Positions 1 to 10,190 of a stretch of DNA of 64,000 nucleotides are shown here, one piece after another (the stretch's first letter is position 1; every line of letters starts with the position of its first letter). The DNA comes from Lutraria lutraria (lineage: Eukaryota; Mollusca; Bivalvia; Venerida; Mactridae), in the NCBI GenBank assembly GCA_964023205.1, contig OZ026840.1:28090064-28154063 (forward strand), given 5' to 3'. Made by a program: the position numbers and the translations under genes. The notes beneath the pieces were generated by a model, which had not been told where the DNA came from, ran no database searches, and saw only the letters and a program-made list of their open reading frames with translations.

Positions 1-1446
1 AATAAATTCTCAGATAACTATTGAGTCTCGGAACCCTGCCAGGAAAATATATTCTCAGATAACTATTGAGTCTCGGATCTCTGCCAGGAAAATATATTCT
101 CAAATAACTATTGAGTCTCGGATCCCTGCCAGGAAAATATATTCTCAAATAACTATTGAGTCTCGGATCCCTGCCAGGAAAATATATTCTCAAATAACTA
201 TTGAGTCTCGGATCTCTGTCCTGAAATAAATTCTCAGATAACTATTGAGTCTCGGATCCCTGTCCTGAAATAAATTCTCAAATAACTATTGAGTCTCGGA
301 ACCCTGCCAGGAAAATAAATTCTCAAATAACTATTGAGTCTCGGAACCCTGCCAGGAAAATAAATTCTCAAATAACTATTGAGTCTCGGAACCCTGCCAG
401 GAAAATATATTCTCAGATAACTATTGAGTCTCGGATCCCTGTCCTGAAATAAATTCTCAAATAACTATTGAGTCTCGGAACCCTGCCAGGAAAATAAATT
501 CTCAAATAACTATTGAGTCTCGGAACCCTGCCAGGAAAATATATTCTCAGATAACTATTGAGTCTCGGATCCCTGTCCTGAAATATATTCTCAGATAACT
601 ATTGAGTCTCGGAACCCTGCCAGGAAAATATATTCTCAGATAACTATTGAGTCTCGGAACCCTGCCAGGAAAATATATTCTCAGATAACTATTGAGTCTC
701 GGATCCCTGTCCTGAAATATATTCTCAGATAACTATTGAGTCTCGGAACCCTGCCAGGAAAATATATTCTCAGATAACTATTGAGTCTCGGAACCCTGCC
801 AGGAAAATATATTCTCAGATAACTATTGAGTCTCGGATCCCTGCCAGGAAAATATATTCTCAGATAACTATTGAGTCTCGGATCCCTGCCAGGAAAATAT
901 ATTCTCAAATAACTATTGAGTCTCGGATCCCTGCCAGGAAAATATATTCTCAGATAACTATTGAGTCTCGGATCCCTGCCAGGAAAATATATTCTCAGAT
1001 AACTATTGAGTCTCGGATCTCTGTCCTGAAATATATTCTCAGATAACTATTGAGTCTCGGATCCCTGTCCTGAAATATATTCTCAAATAACTATTGAGTC
1101 TCGGATCCCTGCCAGGAAAATATATTCTCAAATAACTATTGAGTCTCGGATCCCTGCCAGGAAAATATATTCTCAAATAACTATTGAGTCTCGGATCCCT
1201 GTCAGGAAAATATATTCTCAGATAACTATTGAGTCTCGGATCCCTGTCCTGAAATATATTCTCAGATAACTATTGAGTCTCGGATCCCTGTCCTGAAATA
1301 TATTCTCAAATAACTATTGAGTCTCGGATCCCTGCCAGGAAAATATATTCTCAAATAACTATTGAGTCTCGGATCCCTGCCAGGAAAATATATTCTCAGA
1401 TAACTATTGAGTCTCGGATCCCTGTCCTGAAATATATTCTCAGATA
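1..1446. repeat. 45-bp tandem satellite, about 32 copies
   Basis: A head-to-tail array with a unit of about 45 bp runs from the window edge. The unit core is attctcagataactattgag followed by tctcgg and a variable half. Two alleles of that half alternate: ctgccaggaaaatat (15 nt) and ctgtcctgaaatat (14 nt, giving a 44-bp unit). Smaller variants are gaaccc/gatccc and cagata/caaata. Because 45 is a multiple of three, uninterrupted 45-bp units stay open in frame on the minus strand and give a 15-residue periodic peptide; I read that as a by-product, not a gene. The array continues off the left edge, so total length is unknown. Confidence 0.95.
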
Positions 1447-1640
1447 CAGGTCCATAATAATAACCATAACCATGGTTGTTAGTCTCGGATCCCTGTCCGG
1501 AAAATATATTCTCAGATAACTATTGATACCGATTCAGTTAAGTATGATATATAATCAAATCTCTCTCACCAGACCTGAACAAAAAACTCAATACAAGTCC
1601 ATAATAAAAGCCATAACCATGGTTGAATAAAACCCTGTTG
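1447..1640. repeat. Satellite edge with a duplicated flanking motif
   Basis: The array ends in a segment containing a tccataataa...ccataaccatggttg motif at about 1450-1478. One stray satellite unit follows (1479-1526), and then a second copy of the same motif (about 1597-1625). The motif therefore brackets the last unit. This could be the junction of a larger repeat that carries the satellite inside it, or a local duplication at the array edge. No coding content is visible. Confidence 0.6.
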
Positions 1641-2884
1641 ACATTTAATCGCAAGTTAATTACTTAACTGATGTCCCACTCAAGTACGCTGGGCTGACCT
1701 CCGACTGGTAATAATAATAGCCCGTATGTTGTGGAATAGCTACCTATTCCCCTGCGTCTGTATAATTCCACGTTCACAGGATAGCGTGAAAAGATTGTTG
1801 GTTCAACACGATATGTAGTCTGGCATAATTTACCTGTAAAGATAACAATATCAAGGAATAGTGGTGAAATAATGTCTATAAACAAAGTTTTGTACATAAT
1901 GCTTTATGTAATTATAAGACCAGTTGGTACATCATTCATTACACAGGTGTTCTAGATGAAATTCCACGTTACAATTATAAGAGCATTTCATAGCAGTTCA
2001 GTATGCATATTAATTGCTGCTATGTGGTCAGTATATAGTTCAGCACAGCCATCATTTACAGCAATGCCAAAGTTTCTTCAGATTCTGGTGGTGCTTCGAC
2101 TTTCTCTAAACAATAACAAAAGCATACCGGTAATTTTATATTAAACATATTTAACAATTGGCAATACAGCCATACTAATTTGTATAGCACATAAAGAGGA
2201 ATTGCCAGGTGAAAATTTGTATATCTTGTATGAAGCAATGTAATATCATTCACCTTGGGGAATAACACAAAATTAACATACGGTAAGCTTTTAAGGTACA
2301 TTATGATGTGATATGATGAAAAACCATGTTTTTAGCATACAAAAAATCAAACATACATAGTATTTTAATACAAAAGAAATATTAGAAATCTCTACCTTTT
2401 AGTGATCTTATATTTACTTAAGATAAAGATATTTCAGCATGATTTATAAGTAAAGACAATCATTAACTACAAAAATATTTAGATAACATTCTATATAGTA
2501 TAGAGTATAGACCCTGCATGATGAAACAATCTAATTTATATATTCAGAGTAGTGTTTTTAGAAACAAATGATAAACTTTTTGTAAACAAACTAGAATGCT
2601 ATCCATCATAATCTCATTTATATGATGATTATTTATACTTATACTCAATTTTTTAATTTGATTTGCTATCGTCTGAGTACATGGACACTTGCCCTAGCCC
2701 CATTCATGAACTATTTTAGGCATGTTGTATAGCCACATAAAGCTAGTACACCCTCAATATGTCTTCCATTGTCTCAGCATCAGTTTTCATTCAGTGCTTC
2801 ATTTGTATCATTTTTTATTCAATTAGAATTGCTTCAAAATATCAAGGTTAGAGACACATAGCTTTATATAGATTATATGAAATT
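1641..2884. other. No recognised feature
   Basis: AT-rich sequence without a recognisable gene or repeat. A 77-codon open frame on the minus strand (1664-1897) and an 81-codon one (2056-2301) match no family I know and have no supporting context. I treat them as chance frames. Confidence 0.6.
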
Positions 2885-3077
2885 ATCGTAACACTAATGT
2901 GAACCACAAAACATACAGTCGTGTTGACTTTTTCCACGTTCCTTAAGTTATGTTTTTTTTCTAATCCTTTCTCTGAACAGTTTTACAAACATTTACGCGA
3001 CTATTGTAAGTGTTGATGTTTTCAGTGAATTTTCAGGTGGTCAACCTGTCATAGAAAGACAGAAACATGACGCTGTA

Positions 3078-4082
3078 CGATGGTCATTCGTAAAGTTCGT
3101 GGACAGTGTTATTAATGAGACCAGTCATAGATGTTTTACGCAAAAGATTTATGTACTTATTATGTGATTTATTGACAAAATACATGCCAAATATCGGAGC
3201 GAAATATTGACAAATAATATTTTTTTTGCTGTGCAGATCAAACGCACATTTGGATCTACGGAGCACTTCAACAAATTTCACATCGACGTCGTGACGTTAT
3301 ACTCAGATATAATGTTATAATTTCTCGAAGTACTCGCCCTCAAAAGTTATGCAATTTATGTGTCTTTCCACCCATGTAGAGAATATATCGTTATTCCAGC
3401 TACCGTCACATGTCCTTGCGAAACTGCGCACTGCCATTTTAATTTTCTCAATTAAATTAAATCGTTTTCTTTTCAATTTTGGGAAGATCACTTAATCCAT
3501 CGGTGCTACTATAATAGAGACTTGCATACTAATTTCTCAAAGCCAATATCAAAATATCACCTCAATATCAAAGATCTTTCTCAGCACTTGAAATGAACTT
3601 TAGTGTATGCGTGTGTGTACACACAGCCTTACACAGTACTTGGTAGCAGCGCTGTTTATTTTCAGAGAGGCACGTAAGAATGACCGTTTTGACGTCGAAA
3701 ACGACGTAATTTTAATCGTTTGGTTTCACCTAAAGTTTCTATAAACACAGTTCTTCCATGCTGGATAACTTTGTTATTACGCTTGAAAGTTTGGCGGCAA
3801 ACGTCACAAATATTTGCTGCGGCCTCTAACGTCATTCGGTTTTTATACAATTACAGCACAAAGATTGCAACAAAATGAATCCGCTTAATTGCAAAAATTC
3901 AAAGTGCTCTGTAGGCGCTGACTAGGGTCGCCTTGGTAACTCGTATCCAGTGACAACGTGAAAAAGTGACAATTTAGAAACAGAACTTGAGACAATAGAT
4001 GTCAATTATTGTCATGACAAATTTTTAAAATTATCACACCAAAAAGAGTTAGGTTGTCAACGAACTTTACGGATGACCCTCG
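3078..4082. mobile_element. Mariner-type TIR element of about 1 kb, apparently non-autonomous
   Basis: Terminal inverted repeats of about 23 bp, CGATGGTCATTCGTAAAG at the left and the complement of CGAGGGTCATCCGTAAAG at the right, are flanked by TA on both sides, the mariner/Tc1 target duplication. The right arm of the inverted duplication (near 21740) reads straight through the site and works as an empty site: gacgctgta then gaatgtcaattt. Inside are short minus-strand frames (62 codons at 3662-3850 with a C-x2-C start, 65 codons at 3084-3281), but none shows a DDE/D catalytic motif or a transposase helix-turn-helix. It is probably a non-autonomous derivative with foreign or decayed internal sequence. 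Confidence 0.75.
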
Positions 4083-4169
4083 TACATAGTGACGTCATTA
4101 TGTATTGAAATTATCAATACAAGAACCACATGAAACGTGATACGTTATCAGACACTATGTCTACTGATG

Positions 4170-5335
4170 CTATTAGACGTTGATTGAGTTGGTGTTGTGA
4201 CGTTGACTAAAGTTTGTGTTTTCTGATGTTGACTGTATGTGTTGTTATCTGATGTTGACTGTAGTTGATGTTATCTGTCACGTCTTTAAGGCCAGGTACA
4301 ATACGACCCCTGGGTATGTGGATGACTATTTTGTTGTCCAAGATTATTTACATAAAATTTAAATATAATACCAGACTTAGAAACAAAGGAGGCTATGGTC
4401 TTCCTAAGGTTAAAGGGTCGGGTTCAAAATTAGTTGGCTTTTTAGGTGCCAAACTGTGGAATGGATTACCTTCTGAAATAACTAAAATAAAAAAAGTTAC
4501 CTACCTTTAAGTTTGCCATCAAAAGTCACCTAATGAACAGTTTTTAGTTGATATCAACCTTTTTAAGTCTAGTTGTTAGTTTTGGCTTAGATATCTTTTT
4601 ACCAAAGTAACTTTTACCAAAATCTTATTTTTTTATTTTAAGCATTATATTCCAAGGTATGTTTACAGTACAAATACTCAGGTTTTACTTAACCAGTATT
4701 GTGGTTATTAATTATTTCTATGTTATGTTTTGTTCATTGATTTACAATGAATGTTTATTTATGAATGTATGTTAATTATTTGATACAATCAAATTGATTT
4801 CAAATTGCTGTGATAATTATATACCAATTTTTAATTGTGTTTTATTACTCAGCATCTTTCAAGTTTGCCTCTCTGTGTCATGCCACCATTACAAGGACCA
4901 CAATGGAAACAAGCGCTGGCACTTTTTGTGTTATCCTTGGTGTTGGAAGCATGACATGGTTTGATTTTGTCTTATTTGTGTCTTTCTTTCTATCTTAATA
5001 TTGTTATTATCTAAATTTATATGTTACATGTTTTATCAATGTATTATAAACCATGCTTCCTATACCGAAATAAATCAATCAATCAATCAACCAATCATTA
5101 AATAAATTAATCAATCAATCAATCAATCTGATGCTGACTGTATACGATGTTATCTGACGTTGATTGTATGTGTTGTTATCAGATGTTGACTGTATCGATG
5201 ATGTTATCTGGTGTTGTCTGTAGTTTGTGTTATCTTATGCTGACTCTAGTTGATGTTAGCTGATGTTATCTGTACAATTAGTGTTATCTGACGTAGTCTG
5301 TAGTTGATGTTATCAGATGCTGAATGTATATGTAA
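4170..5335. repeat. 26-bp-type satellite (left copy), split by a LINE
   Basis: Degenerate tandem repeat of the form tgatgttgactgtagttgat plus gttatc, visible at 4170-4277 and 5126-5335. It is the reverse complement of the larger array at 20090-21425. The middle, 4278-5125, is not satellite but a LINE 3' end inserted into it. Confidence 0.85.
4278..5125 (+). mobile_element. 5'-truncated LINE 3' end inside satellite
   Basis: The plus strand encodes the extreme C-terminus of a non-LTR reverse transcriptase: a conserved YNTRLRNKGG start, a glycine/lysine-rich linker, then the GAKLWNGLPSEI motif (about 4350-4500) that marks the tail of many LINE ORF2 proteins. The last stretch, KFAIKSHLMNSF and stop, is one frame away, so there is a frameshift near 4508. 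An AT-rich 3' UTR leads to an (ATCA)n tail at about 5068-5125. ATCTG stands immediately before the insert and again after the tail and is a plausible 5-bp target duplication, though ATCTG is also part of the satellite. This is a typical dead-on-arrival copy; no RT catalytic domain is present. Confidence 0.8.
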
Positions 5336-5338
5336 TAT

Positions 5339-5358
5339 GGCCACAGTTAGTTTGTATG
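5339..5358 (+). repeat. Solo Tc1-type terminal repeat
   Basis: The 20-mer GGCCACAGTTAGTTTGTATG is the exact reverse complement of the right end of the Tc1 fragment at 18701-18720. It lies at the matching place in the left arm of the inverted duplication, next to the satellite. No transposase follows here; 5359-5637 is AT-rich with no recognised content. It is probably what is left after most of the element was lost. Confidence 0.7.
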
Positions 5359-6403
5359 GCTCTTTAGAATATTTTGGAAACATTGGCACCAATTGATTTC
5401 ATTTCTCCACAGTTTGGATATCTATATATTATAAAAGAATTTTGACGCCATTTTAGTATTATTGCCCTGATGAATTTAATGACGAAACTGGTCGGTTATT
5501 AAATAATATATAATACCTATGAAATGTTGATTATTTTTCATTATTAATTTACTTGACTCGGATATTTTTTAACATTTTATATATTATAACAGATATATAC
5601 AGATATCTGTAGATATAGTTGTTTCACGAAGTGCTATTGGCAACGTGTTCAGTTTTCCTTCTATCATAAATGTAAGATATTGAAATGACATAAATGAAAA
5701 CCGAGTCCCATTAACTGACCAAATTTAATTTTCAGTGTGATACGCATTGTGCATTTACAAAATATCACACATACCTACATGTATACAGCGTGTTCACTTT
5801 CGTCCCTTTTTGAGTTACATACATCATTACGATTTACAAAAACATGGTATGATTGACGTCATAGAAATCAGTTTGAATATAACGCATCAATAATTTTAAA
5901 AGAGAATACTTTGTATAAAATGAATACAAACTATTTTCTATCAACACATTTCGTGAACTCAGGTAAAAAACGTGTTTCACGAATTCCTCATATTCGTTAA
6001 AGCAAACATCTTTTATTGCTGTATTTGTCTCACATTCTTTCCTTTGTTATGTATTTAATACCTAATCCAATCATCCATACATACCAAACATGAACCATAT
6101 CAAACGATGTCCAAATGAAGGGAAGCAATTTAATTGAATAATAAATTATTGGCAAAAAGTGCTTGACTGGAGTGTCGCCCTTTAAAGATTTACAGATGAC
6201 AACAATTATGGCGAATTCGCTTAAGACGATTTTTTCGCTATATAAGTGGAAAGAATAAAAAAAAAATTCTGCTTCTTAATTTATACATATACAATTAAGT
6301 TTTCGTGGTGTTGAGGTTATTTCCATATCCTGAACAACAATTTGGCATCTTAAATAAAAAATAGTTTGTGCCACATGTGCATTCATTTAGTTTGATATGG
6401 TAT

Positions 6404-6854
6404 TTCAACTTCAAATATTTATTGCATCAAAACATGCATGTTTTACAATAAATATATACATACAAACTATGATGAAATAAGACATGGTTTAATTACCAGA
6501 AGATCACATGATGTTTGTATTTGGGTTGTTATGATGATACAATACTTTAAAGGCAATAACAATTGTTTGTTTGTTCATATCGAGTTTTACGCCACTTTCA
6601 ACAGTCAGAGTCATACGAGGCGGACAGTTCACTTAACCATCGTTCCTGGGAAGAACCAGTCCTCTGTAAAGAACTACCTACTTTCTCACAGAAAGAGACG
6701 TGGTCGATAGCGGGGTTCGAACCCACGACACTGTTAGTGAGAGGTTACAGTGATTTGAAGTCAGCGACCTGCAATAACTAATACATTATACATTATATTA
6801 TATAAATTAATATAGATGATTATAACACATTGATTAATTTCTACTAACTAAAAG
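6404..6854. mobile_element. Insert of about 450 bp present only in the left arm
   Basis: The right arm of the inverted duplication goes directly from the sequence matching 6403 to that matching 6855 (tatggta then tatttatgg). These 450 bases were therefore gained here or lost there. The segment contains the SINE at 6557-6778 plus AT-rich flanks. No gene is visible. Confidence 0.6.
6557..6778 (-). mobile_element. tRNA-derived SINE
   Basis: On the minus strand a tRNA-like head contains a pol III B-box (gtgggttcgaacccc, about 6714-6729). It is followed by a body with ggaacgatggttaagtgaac and ggcgtaaaactcg, and ends in an (AACA)n tail (aacaaacaaacaa). The A-box side is truncated. The same head reappears at 12608-12668 with its A-box intact, showing a repeat family. 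The order of tRNA-related head, conserved body and short simple-sequence tail is the standard SINE plan. Mobilisation would need a partner LINE, which I cannot identify. Confidence 0.7.
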
Positions 6855-7149
6855 TTATTTATGGTTGGCGTATTTTTTCTCTGCGGTACTTGTGTAGTTA
6901 TTTAATGGACATGTCATGTGTTTCGTTTGGATATTTTACATGTCAGTTTATTAATATCATAGCTTATGGTCATTGATAACCCAAAGTAACATCTTTCATG
7001 GTGGTCATTAGCTCGTGTATAAACAAAAGGTAATTGATATAAAGTTGCTTGTGACTTAAATTCTAAAGTAGGCCTACTTGTAATACAAATGCACAAAAAC
7101 GCTTCTATTTCACAATTATTGACCGTACTCACTAAATAAAACAAAACAT

Positions 7150-7440
7150 AATCAGTAAAGTTAACAGCGTGTAGTTTGCAGTCTAGCAGCTTAACACTTG
7201 ATATTTCTACGGATAAAATGCACCGGAACCTAAGATTAGGTAGAATAGCTTTAATGTTCATTAGATTCTTACGATTTACATTTTTTATTTAAAATTAGTA
7301 GAGTTGGCAGCCTAGCAATTTATATTTCTACGGACATAATGTACCAGAATTTTGCCGAAACACTTAAGAATTGATAAAATATTACGATTCTAATGCTTTA
7401 AAGTTCATTAAAAAAAACTTACGACTTTTTATTTTTATAT
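7150..7440. repeat. Diverged tandem duplication, unit about 140 bp
   Basis: Two consecutive blocks share the order gcagtctagcag / gcagcctagcaa, then atttctacgga, aatgcaccgga / aatgtaccaga, gctttaatgttcatta / gctttaaagttcatta, and cttacgattt / cttacgactt. The copies begin near 7160 and 7310. No coding potential was recognised. Confidence 0.65.
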
Positions 7441-7852
7441 CTAAGATGTGAAATAGGCCGACCGGTGATAGTGAAATACGAATGCAGCATTAACAACATG
7501 TGAGCTTTTAGATCAGATCCTTTCTAGGGGATACTAGCGCTTTGGATCGGCAGGTATGTATCGATCCACGAGTCGGGGTCAACGATGCACAGTTCGAACC
7601 ACGAATCTATAAAAATATGTCTGATGTTTTTGCTATTGTCGTTTTACGTACGTGTGTGAGCGTTTGTCAACTTACAGCCACCGTCAGTGTAGCGTTTATC
7701 ACCGTATGAGTAGCGTATCCAAGCGTATGCATAACGTATGTGAGCTTACGAGTAACGTAAACATGTAAGTAGCTTTTGCGTAGCGCCCCCTTTCGACTGT
7801 AGTCTGTCCCAGATCATTCATTTCTAAACTAGACTTCGAGGTATAAAGATGC

Positions 7853-8027
7853 TTGCTAAGAAAATTTCCACCAGAGGGAAAGGAAAGGGTAAAAAAGTTT
7901 CAGACCGGGCTCCGGGGAAGCCCTGTACCTAGTATGTTGTTTGGTGATCTGGGGCCCACTCTCTCTAGCAGCTCATCATACATCTCAGGGGGCATACGCT
8001 GGAAGTTTTTAAACGATCTTGGTCTTC
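7853..8027 (-). pseudogene. PIF/Harbinger transposase fragment
   Basis: The minus strand encodes RSFKNFQRMPPEMYDELLER followed by VGPR, which fits the N-terminal region of Harbinger (HARBI1-like) transposases, where a phenylalanine-rich helix and R-M-P-P-E-hydrophobic-D-E-L-L precede V-G-P. The frame hits a stop near 7898, but the next family landmark, EPGLKL, is readable one frame over, so a frameshift explains the break. The DDE nuclease core is absent, as is any clear terminal repeat. It is a small relic, perhaps one exon of a lost element. Confidence rests on motif order, not on a search. Confidence 0.6.
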
Positions 8028-9249
8028 ATGTCTGAGTTCAACCATAAGCCGGTCATAAGGGCCAAACTAACTTCGCCTTCTGATCCATGGTCAGCATCCT
8101 GGTCACAAATAGGCCTACTAGTACTTTTTTATGAACAATGGACGCGACAAGGGAACGCAAGAAACGCCCCTAAAAATAGGACCTACACATTATTTTTATC
8201 CAAGTTACTCCCTGTTCGAAAGTAATCACAATTTGTGATACTATGTTTTGTATACACTTCTTTGCTTCGTTCATACAGCGACTCGGTCACAGCTACGTGT
8301 GTATTTCCATTTCCCGTCTATTTCAGGTCAAGGAAATTCCCATTTTGTATCAAAACGAGTCTAAGAATTTCCTAAGGTGATAGACGGCTATCAAACTTTC
8401 CCTTAATGAAATCCTTAACCTCTGTTGAGGAAAATTGTGTACGTAAATCTGGTTCTAGTCTTATTGTGTAAGTATATGAACTGACTGAACTAATCTTGAT
8501 AATGTGACTAGTGCAGCTTAATTCTAAGTTTTATTAATTAAATAGAAAGTGTTAGTAAAGATTATTTGTTTGCAGCACCTCTGAAGTCTGGAAATATCAA
8601 TATACATGTATTTCGGGACACTATCATATAAAGGAACATTCTGCTGTTTCAGAATTCAGATCATGAAATATTGAGGTAGCAGTTTTGATTAACCAAGCAA
8701 AAATAAGCAGTCACTGGTGTCAGGTGAAGAATTTGTTTAAAGTAGCTTTTAATTTTGGATGTTAATTTATTATTCTTGATGGTGAAAGGTTGAACTGGCA
8801 GTATTGGTACAGATGTAATTTTATCTGTCTCTCATACTGCAATTTAAATGCTAAAGATAATTAATTAATTCTGTATAATTTTTATAGGGATAACCTTGCA
8901 CATGTAATGCATTTGTAGTTCAACATAACAAGTCTCATTAACATGAAACATGGTTCATTCCTAAAGATTGTTAACGCAAGGCATCGCAAGGAAAGTCACA
9001 GTATGGTCATTTTGCTCTATATAATCAATGATTGTTTTTAAAAATAATGTCCATAATTCGAGGTTAGTCGGTATTCACCAGGTGGCTGCTAAATCATGTA
9101 TCAAAGTAAACATATGCATGTATATACATATTATTCATAGTACTTAATTATTCATTTATTTATCTATTTTTTTTACACTTAATCGTCGTATAAGCCAGAC
9201 CAATCCGCTTATTTTTTTCTTCAAAGCGTCATCATACAGACATAAGGTA
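8028..9249. other. No recognised feature
   Basis: AT-rich DNA. A short plus-strand frame at 8019-8225 has no recognisable motif. The upstream stretch 7441-7852 is likewise unassigned. Confidence 0.6.
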
Positions 9250-10190
9250 AGGACACTGGGGCAATCAAACCAAACCGTTCTGTAACATTGTCAACTCTAC
9301 TGTACGGTGCTGAACTATGGCATAATATGTCGAGGACATGCCTTCGAAAAGTTCAAAGATTTCAAAGGATGGCCGCGAAAAAAACCAACACCTCCCCGAT
9401 CCTACAAGAACCGACATGGCACTGAGTCCTCTCGGTTGGCATCCTATCGACGCCGATATAGCGAAGAGAAAACTGTCCTTCCTGCAGAAATTATGTACCA
9501 TGCCAACACATACCACTACTCGACAATAATTCAACTTCAGACTAAATCTGTACACAACTAAAGGCTTCCGTAACCAACTAGGTTTCATTCCAGATGTATG
9601 TAAAATACTTGTTTTGTATGGACTTTTCAACTATTTAACATTTATCTTCAAAATGCTGTCTTTCCGAATAAATATTCATGGAAGAACATTGTATCAAAAG
9701 CAATTCACAACATTCAATTGAATAAATGGAAAGATAGAGTAAAAAGTGACTGTGAATTCAACATATTTTATCCATACATAATACAGTGAAACCATTACAT
9801 TTATGGTTATATCCATGTACAAACAGTGAAATGATCCATGTTATCTCGTCAGTTCGTGTTCTGCTGTCTAGGTCTTTCAACAACCAATTAATATGCAAAA
9901 TGTGTAAATCTGAAACAGATGATATCTACAGACATCTACTTGCCGAGTGCATTATGTTTGCTAAGGATAGGTCAGAACTTATAGACAATATAGGCAGCCA
10001 AATAAATTTTTCAACAGCAGACTTGCTACGACACTCAAATGCTGTAATTTTCATTCAGTCACTCTTTGATCTGCTGCTGTTTTATATTCTTTTTTCCATT
10101 TGATATTTGAAGGCCATGTTATAATTAGTTATACAAAATATATGTAAATGTTACCTACGATAACTTAAAACTAAATATCATTATTATTAT
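9250..10190 (+). pseudogene. Degenerate LINE ORF2 C-terminal region and 3' end
   Basis: Successive frames on the plus strand keep LINE order. First comes TLSTLLYGAELW (about 9287-9325), matching the LYG-x-E-L-W landmark after the RT domain. A basic helix with KVQRFQRMAAKK follows, then, one frame over, LGWHPIDADIAKRKLSFLQK (about 9430-9485), as in LINEs with L-G-W-x-P-I. Last is the C-terminal cysteine cluster CKMCKSETDDIYRHLLAEC (about 9898-9955, C-x2-C...H-x4-C). At least two frameshifts and several stops separate these blocks. The tail ends AT-rich with a short (ATT)n. The RT catalytic core is not present. Confidence 0.75.

Larger units (their letters stand above)
2885..7035. repeat. Left arm of a large inverted duplication
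   Basis: Blocks along this stretch recur in reverse complement, in mirrored order, at 17215-21935. Matched pairs read by eye include 2885-3070 with about 21760-21935 (aatgtgaaccacaaaacata, ggtcaacctgtca), the satellite at 4170-5335 with 20090-21425, 5640-5815 with about 17895-18100, 5820-6000 with 17700-17890, 6060-6140 with 17600-17680, 6220-6400 with 17400-17570, and 6917-7030 with 17215-17335. The arms are diverged, so the duplication is not recent. This arm has later insertions missing from the other: a mariner-type element (3078-4082), a LINE tail (4278-5125) and a SINE-bearing insert (about 6404-6854). Confidence 0.85.

Noticed and set aside
681..908. 75-codon frame with a 15-residue repeat in the first satellite
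   Set aside because: Same arithmetic effect of a 45-bp unit; the frame breaks wherever a 44-bp unit occurs.
6914..7261. 115-codon minus frame
   Set aside because: It lies over the inner end of the inverted duplication and the diverged tandem duplication; the matching arm does not keep the frame and no motif is present.
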